From: Pomacea canaliculata | Taxonomy: Eukaryota > Mollusca > Gastropoda > Architaenioglossa > Ampullariidae | NCBI RefSeq assembly: GCF_003073045.1 | Contig: NC_037599.1 | Location: 4,030,001 to 4,094,000, forward strand | DNA: 64,000 nucleotides | Direction of reading: 5' to 3' | Part shown: piece by piece, positions 25,258-37,822 of the stretch | Layout: each line of letters opens with the position of its first letter | Numbering within the stretch: the first letter of the stretch is position 1 | The notes under the pieces: generated by a model | What the model saw: only the letters and a program-made list of their open reading frames with translations | Databases searched by the model: none | Told to the model about the DNA's origin: nothing | Program-made: the position numbers and the translations under genes

Positions 25258-25633
25258 ATTGTAATCCGGCAATTCCTCTGAGTAGTCTGAGATCGTGTCT
25301 TTCTACAAAACGACGGAACAGCTCTGCTAAAGAGAGCTACAGAAGATGGCGAAATTTGAGTGGTCAATAATTCATTGTGTAAGTAGTATATATAGTTTTA
25401 CACAAATGTATTGTCAAAAACAAACATAAATAAAGTGGTATGTAAAGAAATATGTTTGAAAATAAAAAAGACATGTTTACTGTTAGTAAATAGTAAAGTC
25501 CTCAAGTGCTGATTTGGTATCACGTGATCGGTATGCAACCCGCGAAAGGGACATACACACGTGCTGTAATGTTTATGTTTTTTTAATATTTTAGCTGCTC
25601 TTTGTCGTCGCAGATTAAGTGAAAACTATTGTC
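25258..25633. promoter_or_regulatory. Divergent NRBP/PPM1G promoter region with two E-boxes
   Basis: Only 376 bp separate the two start codons, which face away from each other, so both 5' UTRs and both promoters must lie here unless there are distant untranslated exons. Two perfect CACGTG E-boxes occur 31 bp apart, at 25521-25526 and 25558-25563, in a locally more GC-rich segment (CCCGCGAAAGGG between them). Such sites are bound by bHLH-ZIP factors of the USF/MYC type in animals. Shared use by both genes is inference. Confidence 0.6.
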
Positions 25634-28600
25634 ATGGGTGCTTACCTTTCGTCTCCTGTTACCGACAAGATCTCATGTGATCAAACTTGTGAAGGGTATA
25701 CCTATGGTGCTTCTTCTATGCAAGGATGGCGGATAAGTCAAGAGGTAAAAGCAGCCATTTTCTCTACGCAGATATTTGTTTTGTACTTGTGTTTTAACGA
25801 GCTTATTATAGATATAAACCGACTGCTGCTTGTAGTTCTAGATTTTAAAAATATGTATGATTTCACAGGTCTGAGTATGTATAGAAACTTGACTTTTTGA
25901 GTGTTATGTGTGCAACGTCTAACTTTAAGTCTGAGGTCTACAGTTCATCAATATCAATGGTCTGCTGCACCCAGTGACATGATCAAATTATGTTAGTCGT
26001 GGTGATTTGAGTCATATACTTGTCAGAATTTTCACTATTCAGAAGGATATAAAAGGATTATTATACAACACAGGACATTCAAGAAAACATCAAACGAGTT
26101 TCAAAGGATGAATCATATTTCACATTACCATAAATAAAAAAAAACCCAACATACCAGTCAATATGAATCAGATAAAATGCATTTATATAATTGAATAAAA
26201 ACGTATTATAAAAAGTAGTTTCTTACCTCATGCATATTCAATTAAGGTATACTGAAGTAGGTTTAAATTCCTGAATTTTTTGAGCATTTTTTTTTTCTCC
26301 TTTCTCCATTTATTTCTCTTCCTCATGCTGCCTCATTTCTAGTTTATTCCAAATTAAGACATTTAACATCAGCTGATCAGATGACTTCTTTTAGAAATCT
26401 ATTGATAAACAATGTCTTGTAATTTGTATGAAAATGACTACATGTATGATCATTAATTCTATGTCCTTATGACTTTCCCAAGGTATTTTACTGGTCAGAT
26501 ATTTGAAAGGTATGGGGCCCTTATGCAGTGATGCCATGTGTTGTCAAATGCTGCTTCTGTAGACCATGGCAAAAAGCGTTCTTCATTGACTTCCTACTTT
26601 TCCCTTGATAACTCACTGACTAAGTTTTAATGAAGTGAACATTTTTGCAAAGAGTTTTTTCTTATTTGATTTCCTGTAATATTGTGTCTAAACTTACATG
26701 TTAGTAACAATAAAGCATCTTTTGCCATCCATTCAGTGACCGACAGACATAAATGCAAGAGAACCTCCACCCAAGCATATAAATATACTAAATATATCTG
26801 GTTCTCAGTGCATGTACAAAACAAATTGTTTAAAAGATTTCATTTGTATAATTTGTAGGATGCACACAACTGTTTGCCTGATTTTGATGAGGAAACCGGC
26901 ACATCACTTTTTGCTGTATATGATGGTCATGGAGGTGGGTTTTGATATTTTAATTTTAAAGAATGTTCCCAATGGTTTCATAATTGTTTATTTAACTTTT
27001 AAGTTAAAAAGGTCTGCATTAAGCTATAGGCTTAACTCATAATGGATGCTGCAGATTGGTAACAGTCAAATCTGTGCTTATAATATAAAATGTGGTCTTA
27101 CTCTTAATGTGGATGCTGCTAGATGATTTATAAACAAATGACTTGTTTCCTATTTTTGTTATTAGACTGAAGTTTTTTGGAAGTTTTGTCAGAGCTCTCA
27201 ATTTATGTAGTTTGCTGATATTTACTAGCATGTAGAACTCGTTATCTTATTAACTTAGCTTGCCATATTTAGACTAAAATTTAGATGGTTGTATCTTACT
27301 GTCAGGCTAAAAAATGCAGACAGGTGTTTTTCTTTTATGCAGGAGCGGAAGTAGCACAGTATTGTGCAATGCACTTACCGAAGTACATCAAAGAAACTGA
27401 GAGCTACATGGCTAATAATCTCGGACAAGGATTGATTGATGCTTTTCTAGAGTTTGACAGTATACTTATTAAGGAGAATGTCATCAAAGAACTGAAGGAA
27501 TTAGCTGGAGAAGATGAAGATGAGGATGAAGAGGATGGTATGTTTAACCTGTGTAAATATATTAATAAATAGTGACATGATGAATCTAAAGGATCTTGCA
27601 TTCAGAGAAATTCTTCAATAACATAGGAAATAGTGGCAGTGGTCTAAGCATATTATTTTTGTATTTAATTTCAAGTCATTTTAGTTTGGATTCTTAAGCA
27701 CATAGTTGTAATATGTTGTGCACAGATGATGATCCAGTTGGAAGGGGAGAAGCTGATGCGTTGCGAGCAGAAGCAGACTTACCATTGGATCAGATCTTAG
27801 CAAAATATCAGACATCTTCTGTTGGTGCCACCAAAAGTTTACGGAAGAAAGATGTGTTCCAGAGTCCACAAGTGCGAGCAAAGCAGGGACAAGAAGAAAG
27901 AGCTAAGAGAACCGCTGGCGATGATGAAGCTTGTGCGGGTTCGAGTTGCTCAAGTTCTGCTTTAGGTGAAGGCTCAAGTTCGCTTGATTTCAGTGACAGT
28001 CTTATTAATGGACATGCAGAAAATGAAAACAATCTTAACAAAGAGAAAGAACTCCAGAATACTTTCCAGGCAGCTGCAGACAATTTTGTAGAAAATAGTG
28101 TGGATTGTGTTTCTTCCTCAGACAGTAAAATTTCTTCAGATGCAGATGGTGTTATAGACAATTCTTCAGACACCAAAAACTTTGCAGAAACAGCAGAGTT
28201 GTCAAATGGTGGCACAAACAGTAAATCTCTTGAAGCAAGTGGTGACTCTGTCTCTTCCTCTGGCACTTCTTCTGTTGAGACCTCTTCTGCAGTAGTGTCT
28301 AGTAGTGCATTAGATGCAGCAAGTGGTAGTTCTTCTATGGCAGCAGAAGAGTCAATAACTAAGTCTTCGTGTGGTTCATTAGGTGAATCGTCAGGATCTT
28401 CAGTAAAGGTAAATAATTGTTATAACTTAAATACAAAAATTCTAGATGTGGCTTCTCACAAGACATGTTTTGAATTTTATTTTAATATGTTCTATGTATT
28501 TGAGAGAGATTATTAAAAGTTGGTAAGAATTGGGGAATTGACACAATCTTGACACAACGTTTATTCAGTTGAGCTAGATCTGTGTCTCACTGACCAGATT

Positions 28601-31600
28601 TATTATTATTATTAGTTTCCTTAGACATTTTAACTGCTTATTTGTTGCAAGGAAATTTTGGATAGATTTTTAAATGATTATGCTTTTATTTGGATCTTGT
28701 GTACACTATTATTAGAAACCAAGCTAACAGACCAAGCTCTGAAGGCAACATCTGCTAAGTACCATTTGAATCTGAATAATAATGCTTTAAATATTACTGC
28801 TATTACTGCAAGTATTAAACAATATTTGCACCATGTGCATGTGTGTGTTTCAGTGAACACAGGCAGAACTTATGTTTGTCTTTATGTTTTAAATTAAACA
28901 ATACTAAAAATAATAAAATTGGAAAAGGTTACAGTTGATCATTGGTGAAAGGAGTGGAGCTAGAAGGAAAGCTACTAGGAACAGTGAAACATATACAAGT
29001 GTTTGCCATTGTCAAGTTTTCAGACATGTGGTCCTGTGGTCATGTCATGGGGTAAAGTTGAAGAAAAAAAAAATTGGAAGTAAATTCTTTTCAATATTTA
29101 CCAAATGACATGACCAGTACCTTGATGCCAAGCTCTAGAATAGAACTGGCCATCAAGTAACAGAGGAGGCATTTTAAGCCTATGCTAGTTGAGTACTGTG
29201 GAGTGGGGGTCAGGGACATTTTACCTCTCTTTTGAGTGGGTTCTTAAAGAAAGAACGAACTCAGTGGCTGATATTTAAATTGGTAGTAAACTCTTATGGT
29301 CAGTCATGTTATCAGGTAATTATTAAAAAATAGAATTTATTTATAAATTTTATTTTTGTAATATTTTCATTTCAGTTTGAAGAAGATGAAGAACCAGGTC
29401 CTTCTGGGTCTGGTCAAAGTGGGCATGAGCCCTGTAGAAGTGGCAATAAAATCAGTTTAAAGGAAGAAGATATAGATATGGATGATGAAAGTGATGATGA
29501 TGAAGAAGATGAGTGGCAGGAGGACAGGTATACAATGCACATTATTTCTATAGCAGACTTTCATTACAGATTTTTAATAAATTTAATGATGGTGAGAACA
29601 TAAAGGCTTGAAACATTTATTATAACAATACAGTAAATTTATATAGCAGAGTTTCATTAGACATATTCATTGCTAAAATTGACAAGAAACCAAGAATATG
29701 ACTAAACAGCATTCAAAAACATGATAACAGGTACATTTCATGCCTGCACAACATACAAGCCTTAAGAATGTGACAAGTGTACTAATAGCCTACACAATCA
29801 AAAAACATATGTTGTATATGTATACTGTATATGAATGCATGTGTATGTCCATTCACACACGTGTGTACATATCAATGTAATAAGGTTTTCAGGGAAAATC
29901 CCGATCAAAGACTTTCTGGAAGGGCTTAACAAAAGGAACTCAGTAGTCAGAGTGTTTATGAGTCTTACTGATAGTGCTTTCCTTAAGTCAGTGTTATTTA
30001 AAAAAAAAAAAAAAAAGACTTCCTAAAGGATCTAGCATTGATGTGAGGAAAAGCATCGAGTTATCTGCATAATATTTTAGTGTATTTGCCATGATATACC
30101 AATGAGCCAAGTCAGATAAGAAGGACCAGTTTGGTAAACAGCACCATATAATAAATATGCGAGCTTGAGTTATTATTCAGGATTTGAAATATTTTCACAC
30201 TTTATGTACAGTTTCTGTTGCAGAAAATAGGCATTAGTTTTCCTTCCTTTGGTTTGAACACTCCAATAACAGTTACAAAATGTAAAACCAGTATGACTTG
30301 GCTTATCAGCTTGCTTCATATGAGTTTGTATAACTCTTGAGGGTTGGTTGAGTTGCATTCTTGAAAGCCAAAATCGAAAGAAACTTTAAACTCATAACTT
30401 TATATTGTGTACTTCACACCTTAGAGTTTCAGGAAAACATAGTTACTAGGACAGGCACTTGATAAGCTTATCAGCTTTGAAAAGCAGGCAAATGAAAGAA
30501 AAAGAAGCTTTGCTTAGATCCCCTTCTACTCCACTACCCTTTTCCCAGCAATAAGAAAATTCTTTAAGACAGCCAGTCACATAAAGTCAGAATAAGAACA
30601 AAAGAAGGTGCAAGAGTTTTAAAAAGGGTCGGTATGCTAAATTTGATTTCTCATTTACACCACCTCATTACATGCAGAAAACTTCAAATTTAATATAAAC
30701 TAAAATGTGTTATGTTTGTGAGTGCTATTCTGTACAATGTTCTGTGCAGTGATGACGAAGAAGATGATGATGAAGAGGAGGAAGATGAAGAAGAGGAAGT
30801 AGGAGAAGGTGATGAGCCTATTATGGATATGTCTAATGAAGAGGTGGGCTAACATATGTGCATTTGTCATTAGTTCATCCATTTACAGAAATAGCTTTTA
30901 AAATGTATGATACGATACTTTACATGATATTTAAAAAGCATCTCCTTGGGATACAAAGAATTAATGGCTTATGACATTATATTATTTAACATATAGTAAA
31001 TATCAGTAGCAAGTATACAGTTCTCAGAGACTCTTATTTTTTGCACTCTGCATGTACATGCAGTAATGGCAGTCATATCCTTAATATTATATCATTTTTT
31101 TTAATCATAAAATCATTTATCATAAAATGTTTTAAACATTCTTAAAATTCTTATTTAAGAGAATTTTGAATATTTACATTGTATATATTATGCACTTTTA
31201 TATAACTACTACATCAACAAGAATTCTTTATATTTAAATTTATGTGCTGCTTTCTACAACTGAGATACAATTTTCTTTGGATGCTTACATTTGTTGATTT
31301 GTGACTGAATTTAAAGCAAGTAAGAATTTTTCTGTAGGGGATTAATAGTTAATAGAAGATAACTATTTTCCTGCTGCAAGACTAGAGTTTGTAAATAATG
31401 GTGCATAGTCTTTTGTTTCAGCCAGGATCAGACAGTGGCTGCACAGCATGTGTTGCTCTGATGCGCAAAAGTCAGATTGTTGTTGCAAATGCTGGAGATT
31501 CTAGGTGTGTGATTTCTCGCAAAGGAAAGGCTGCTGAACTTTCTTTTGATCACAAGCCAGAAGATGAATGTGAGCGTTTACGGATTGAAAAGGCTGGTGG

Positions 31601-33676
31601 CAAGGTCACAGCTGATGGTCGTGTCAATGGAGGCTTGAATCTCTCAAGAGCCATTGGTAAGGGAACAAAATAATGTTCTATTATGCACAGATATGAAAAT
31701 ACAGATTCCTGATACTTCCCGCTGTAGGGCAATTAATATCAGTTCTCAATTGAAGCTGTAGCAAATACTGCAAGATCATTGCTAAAGGTGTGAGTTGGAA
31801 ACAGCAAGAGATGATGCTTGACCATTCTCTGATTTCCTGTCCAGTTCACTCCAAAAACATGTTCAGTACATTCTGAAATCACATTTATTCTTGTTACAGT
31901 TTGAAAAAGTATCCTGAAGTATGTCAGTACATTAATTTACAGGAGATCATTTTTACAAACGGAAAGAAGGTTTGCCTCCACAAGAACAGATGATAACAGC
32001 CTTTCCAGATATACAGACTCTAACATTGGAACCTGATGATGAGTTTATGGTGCTGGCTTGTGATGGAATATGGTAAGGAGCTAGTTTACAAACAGAGAAA
32101 CATCACATACACTTTTGGTCACATTTGTAGTGTGTAAACAACTAAGAAGCTTTGAAAAAAGAATTATTCCATTAATTCTGGTCTCTACACATTATTTCAA
32201 CATTGAAATTACTCAAAATGTTGTTTTGTATTTGTATGTGTGTTTTTATATATTATGTGGTAATCTTGTAACTAAAATTCTTTTTAGTTCCTCAGAATTA
32301 AGAAAGCAATATAAAGATTGTAAATGGTACACACAGTCTGAACAGAAAGCAAACGCCAGTGTTGACTTATTTTGCAAAGAGTAATTGGTGATTTATAGAA
32401 GATGCCTCTGATAAGCAGCTGTTTAAGACCTTTTAGAGTGCAATATTACTTACATAATTGTAATATTTCGGTACACCATTTTGTTCCAAAATCTTACATG
32501 TTTGATAGCTACAAGCAGTCAAAGTGAACAAAACTTTAATCTATAAAGTCTTGTTAGAACATTGATAGATCTAATAGACATAGTTTCCACTTTACATTTT
32601 GACAATATTTCTATTCTAATTCTTTGATCTCTTTCTATTGCCTGTGTTTTGTTTTGTAGAGTTTTTTCCCTTAGATATGGACATTAAACACCTTTTAATA
32701 AATTGATTTAAACACTGTTGCATTGAGATTGATCTTTTCTTTTCATTGCATATCCTTTACTGGGAATAATAAAAGGCATGTAGCCATCTTTATCCTCTGT
32801 ACAACTATTGTGATCCTGTGCAAAAGGAGAAAACAAAATTAGGAAAATCTCTTTGCACAAAATCGTTTTTTTTTATTATCAAATTGTAAGGTTTATCTTG
32901 ATAATGAATATATCTTATTCTAGCATCAATGCAGATTTTTCATTTTTGAATTGCAGGAATTATATGTCAAGTCAGGATGTAGTTGATTTTGTAGCTGAGC
33001 GGCTGAAGGATCCAGTGAAAAGGAAAAAGCTATCCCTCATTTGTGAAGAGGTATTTGCTGAGTTCCAGAGTTGTGTTCATGTTTTAAATGAGTTTTTAGT
33101 AATGTCTACATGTTGTTCTTTTTTTTTTCTTTCCTACCATGTCATTTTATTGATTGACAACTCTTGTTGTCTTTATAGCTAAAATTAAATCGTGATGTCT
33201 TTCTTATGCCATCAGATCTGTTTCACACAGACATCTGACATATATATATATTGTGGCAAGAGAACCACTTTTATATCTTTTGTTAGTCTTAAATGCATTT
33301 CTCAAACCTTGCAGTGTGATCCTGGCAGATTTTGTGTTGTTTATATGTGGTTATATTTTGTTTTAATGCAGTTGCACATTATTTTTGAGTTGGAATGGTA
33401 TTTATCTCCTTCCTTTTGTTTTTTTGAAAACAGATGTTTGACCACTGTTTAGCACCTAACACTTGTGGGGATGGAACTGGCTGTGACAATATGACCTGCA
33501 TCATCATTACTTTTAACAATTCAGAGTCAGTTGGTGATTGCGTACCTCCAAGTAAACGTTGTGTAGGGGACTTGGAGAATGTTGTTGAAAATGTTGAAAA
33601 GAGACCACGTGTAGATGAATGTGAAGAGAACCAAGGTGATTCCTTAAAAATCTGTGAAGATGATAATACTGAATAA
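25634..33676 (+). CDS. PPM1G: Protein phosphatase 1G (PP2C family, acidic-insert type)
   Basis: Ten coding exons: 25634-25744, 26859-26934, 27343-27537, 27726-28408, 29376-29527, 30750-30843, 31422-31656, 31943-32072, 32957-33050 and 33434-33676 (TAA). All are in frame with GT-AG introns. The product is 670 aa against 546 in human. It is a Mn/Mg-dependent Ser/Thr phosphatase, in vertebrates nuclear and linked to splicing and histone exchange. Metal-site motifs are intact: GWRISQED (E37-D38), VYDGHGG (about 57-63), GDSRC (about 462-466), LSRAIGDHF (about 511-518), CDGIW (about 555-559) and GTGCDNMT (about 604-611). The catalytic domain is split by a roughly 320-residue insert (about 112-437), Asp/Glu-rich at both ends and Ser-rich in the middle. 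This is the PPM1G hallmark, here longer than in human. The start MGAYLS matches the family and may be N-myristoylated. There is no nearby downstream partner on this strand for 4.7 kb. Confidence 0.97.
29617..29680 (-). repeat. ATT-tailed short repeat end
   Basis: In PPM1G intron 5. Read on the minus strand, CTGCTATATAAATTTACTG precedes an AT-rich tail, resembling the other GTGC/TATAAAT tails in the window. Confidence 0.4.
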
Positions 33677-33991
33677 TCATTTTCTTTTTAATTACGAGAA
33701 ATAAGTTTGTGCTTGTGAGCCATTTTTAGGCACAGAAAGGAATTATGGTTTGAAGATCTCTTTTTGAAAGTAACATGTACAGTTGTTTAGCCAAGGTTTT
33801 TACTTTTTAATTTCTTTAATAATTGTTTACAAAAAAGCTGTAACTGTCTCTATCCTACTTAAAGCAAGATTGATAACACACCTCTTCAAAAGCAGGATAT
33901 GTGGTACAGCAGAAATGGGAATGTGAGATGAAACCTTTATATTTTGTGTTTCTTTGAAGATGAAACTGAAATATTACCCCTTTTTTTAAAA

Positions 33992-33997
33992 AATAAA
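33992..33997 (+). promoter_or_regulatory. PPM1G poly(A) signal
   Basis: AATAAA lies 316 bp after the PPM1G stop codon, followed within 30 bp by a T-run (34018-34026). This would give a 3' UTR of about 0.34 kb. Confidence 0.55.
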
Positions 33998-34029
33998 GTG
34001 GATCTTTAAAAATATCAATTTTTTTTATG

Positions 34030-36916
34030 GTCACATCAATACAGCTGCAACATAATAAAAGTATTGCGAGTACTACACAAAGCATAAACTGTTGGTACTG
34101 GCTCAGAATAGATCACATTCATATTTTCTTATATGATCAAAATCATTGATACATTTGAAAAACTTTTAAAATGATGCTTACATTAGTAAAGAATATGATC
34201 CTTGGTAAGATATCAATTTCACACCACTTGATTGTGTGTCTGTCTCAAAAAATTGGAATGTGCATGTAAATCACTCAAAGACAAGAAAAGTTTATACTGA
34301 GGATGATAAAGCATGATTGTGCTATGCCTTTAACTGTGCAGATCACACGTCGGCATATAGGATGCAAAATCAGTTTGTCCATTTAGCGAGTTTCCAAGAA
34401 TAATGAACAAACAGAATAGTAGCATTTTTGTAAATAGATATTTTTAGCTACTTTTTCCCCCCACAGAACAATCTTGTATTAAAACTTTTTAGAGGTTGTC
34501 CCCAGTCCAAAATGAATTTCAAATGACTGGTTTATCACATTATGCATTATTCCACCAAATCTGATCACATAATTTCTCATTTACAATATACATGCCTTTA
34601 AATGTTGCAGTTATCACCTGCACCTTCAAAAGAGGTCAAAACCTGATCTCTTGCAGTGATAAAAAGTAGGCTTGCTGTTGTGGCAGTGCCTCATTAGCAT
34701 GCATTACTCTTTACAGTTTAGTCAACTGAGGAGAAGAGCATTACTCTGCAGGTGAGCAAGCCACAATCTAAACTGTAAAGCGATAATGCTTTTGCATTGG
34801 TTGTGGCCTTCAGTGAGTCTAAATTTTGTGTTGTCTGGGTGTCCTTTACTTTTTAAAAAAAGATGAAAAGGGAAAAAAAAATTAGTGACAAACTTGATAA
34901 TTGCACTGTGGAAAGTTTGGGCTAAATTTCGTGTTTCATAGGTTAGCCTTTTTTTTTTTTAACAGTTTTGTTCTTGTTTTATGCTGGAGGTGCTGAGATG
35001 CTTCACAATTGATGCCTTGTACACAGTGGAATGACCAGCAATAATGTCATGAAGGGGAAAAAAACTGCTACCTCAGCTTCACCAATGGCTTCATAGTGGC
35101 ATCAGTTGTTTCATTAATCCCTTGTACTTTGAGGCATTAACATATAAAAAGCTTTCTCAATTCTATGAGCCTTTCATTCATGTTCTGTTTCTTTTCCTTA
35201 GTAATTGTTTTTGAAGCCTTTTTATCTGCAGAATGCAAGCGCTGGTGCCCAATCTCATGTTTATGAAAGGATATGTCATAATTGCATGAATTTAGACTGA
35301 AACAGAATGTTCTGCAAGCAGGAAAAAAAAAAAATTCTTTGGTGGTAATAGTAGACAGGGTAAACATATTTTGGAGTTTTTCTGGAACAAAATATTACTG
35401 TTTAATTGGTACCGTTTCCTGATTTTTCTGGAATAGTAATTTTCAAATGCTCAAGCGCAAAGGTAGATGGGGTTTTTTTTTTCCTTGTCTTTTTTTTCTA
35501 GGGCTCGGCTCGTCCACCTGCTTAGAGCATGTTTAAAGTATTTTGCATGTTCAGTCTCTGTGGAAACATGCCCATAAGAGTCGAACAAGATTGGTTCTCT
35601 TTTCATTAGATTATAAACTAAGAATCTGATTTAATTTCCAGGACCCTTTTGTGTTTGAAATTTGGTTCTTGACTGAATTGTCATTAAACATTGGCTTCTC
35701 TTTGAACTTTAGACTTGAGAGAAGGCCATAATGTCATTAAATGGTGAGAAACGCACATACGGAATTATCTGCTTCACAAAGGTATATTTTGGTTATGGCA
35801 GTTATGTGTGCAAGCTTTGAGAACAGATAATTGATGTGGATTTCTTGAATTGTGTAGCAGCCGTTAGTACTGTAATCTTGTAATGTTATGTGATGGCCTT
35901 TGATATTTAAAAGTTATAAATTTCTAAGTGTATTGCTGGATTGGATGCAGAAAATGTGCTGATTTTGTTTGACCTTCCTTTGTATTGTGAAAAAGGCAAA
36001 CATACAAAGATGGAGCTGTTAGTCAGCACTCAAATAGTTTAAGTAGAAATAGAAAATCACTTTTTTTCTAAAAGGGCTTTGATTGATCTGATGTGCTTTT
36101 GTAAGTATTTTTGGGATGGGGTATTGAGTTATATGTATATTTTTAATAATGGAATGTCTTATTGCTGTTAACTAAACTCTGAAAAAAATCAGCATTATTA
36201 TTACCTCTGTGAGGCACAGACATTTCTCCGATTTAGTTCTCCATTCAAATGAAGGCCTCTTCACCCGTGGGAATGAGCAGCACCCAAATGTGAAGATTAA
36301 CAAAAATGCAAAAGTCAGAAGTCTGGAGGGCTTCTCTGTTGTGCATAGTGACAAATCGTTTGTTTAACGATGTGAATGAACTATGATTTTTGTGTAAAGA
36401 CATTTACATTATAAGATATACTTTGATGGCTTCTGCATGCCCTGTTTACAAGAACATGAAAACTTGGAGCTATAAAAAAGAACTGCAACAAAAAAGGCCA
36501 GTTATTGATGTGTGTGCAGATTTTGTGTGGGCATGTGTGATTCAAAGATAATTGTGGGTGACACAGGGGAAAAAAGATCTTCAAAAATCCTTTTTATTTA
36601 TGAGCTCAGACTCTTCAAAAACTGAAATCTGTTGAATTAAAAGATATACAGTACTAAAAGTGAAAACAGTTTTTGATAAAATTTTCTCCCCTTGTTATTT
36701 CTCTGGATGAAGGGACAGTGCAAAGCAAGATGTATGACATAAATAGCCATTAGACTAAGGTTTTAAGCAACATTTTATAGAATGAAATTACATCTTAATA
36801 TAGCTACGTTGAGTCCCTCTGTTTTTACATTTCGGTTTGAAATTTTCTCCCCTATTAACCATTTCACAACAAAATTACAATTAAACATCACAGGCTTATG
36901 TTGTCTTAATATGGCG
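34030..36916. other. Intergenic DNA between PPM1G and ECPAS
   Basis: No gene, RNA gene or clear transposon was recognised in these 2.9 kb. The sequence is T/A-rich with scattered homopolymers. Confidence 0.5.
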
Positions 36917-37142
36917 TAAGGTGACCAGACATTTCCGGGGCGAAAGCGGGACACGTGCCGATGATGGTGTCGTCACCGTCAAAGAACGCCAAAAAAGGTG
37001 ATTTTTAAAGACAATCGGGACATTTGATAGACTTGCCAGAAAGCCAGAAAGCGGGACATTAGGCGTTCCGCCCGATGAGCAGGCGGGACACGAGGTCAAA
37101 AGCGGGACTGTCCCGCCTAATGCGGGACGTCTGGTCACCTTA
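36917..37142. mobile_element. Non-autonomous hAT-like element with perfect 8-bp target duplication
   Basis: A 226-bp element with perfect 14-bp inverted ends, TAAGGTGACCAGAC and GTCTGGTCACCTTA, flanked by identical ATATGGCG copies at 36909-36916 and 37143-37150. An 8-bp duplication and a TA-starting terminus fit hAT. Inside, the box (G/T)CGGGAC recurs about six times, a pattern like subterminal transposase-binding sites. There is no open frame, so it must have moved with a transposase encoded elsewhere. Confidence 0.86.
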
Positions 37143-37317
37143 ATATGGCGTCATGTACCTAAGTAATTAAAAAAACCTGTATAACCGAAATGCTTGCAAT
37201 TTTTTTTTTATTATATTGGGACTTTTAATGCTGGACAACAAGAGTAAAAACTCTAAATAAAGTTAACAAAATAAAGCACTTGATATGCTTGAGAAAAGCA
37301 ATATATATAGTGTAATG

Positions 37318-37782
37318 CAGGGATGCACAACCTACGGCCCGTGGGCCATATCCGGCCCGCGAAACTTCTGCCCACAGTGCAGGAAATCGGCATGTTAGTA
37401 ATAAAAGAAGAGCTTAAAAAACGAAGAAAAAAAAAATAGGAAGAAGTGTTTATCCCCACGTATAGGGGCGTTTCCCAATCTTTTTTTGATGGACGAACAT
37501 TTCGATTCAGTGCTCCGACTAATTGGCGTCTCTACGATGAGGCCGGACATTCAGAAGTTGGTTTCGGGAAAACAACTTCAAATATCCCACTAATTACTAC
37601 ATAATTAATGGTAAGAGCAACTTGTTTCTAATAAAAAATGGTATCTGCTCTATTTTTTTTTCCTTTTTGTATTTTTGCGGTGAAGTGGCCCGCGACACGG
37701 CTGTCCGAAATGGATATGGCCCGCGACACGGGCTGTCCGAAATGGATATGGCCCGCAGGCCGAAAAAGGTTGGGCATCACTG
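37318..37782. mobile_element. Non-autonomous hAT-like element, 465 bp
   Basis: The left end CAGGGATGCACAACCT and inverted right end CAGTGATGCCCAACCT match at 14 of 16 positions. The GGCCCGTGGGCC-type boxes just inside are typical of a widespread animal hAT MITE group. The flanks GTGTAATG and CTGTAATG (offset by one base on the right) look like a decayed 8-bp duplication. Near the right end a unit of about 31 bp (TGGCCCGCGACACGG and following) is tandemly repeated at 37686-37716 and 37717-37748. No coding capacity. Confidence 0.8.
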
Positions 37783-37822
37783 ACTGTAATGGATAGGTGT
37801 TCAGTCATAATCTACTATCTAG

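Noticed and set aside
25258..25272. Longer NRBP N-terminus starting PDYN
   Set aside because: The codon at 25272 is TTG, not ATG. The first ATG in frame is at 25257 and fits the family N-terminus.
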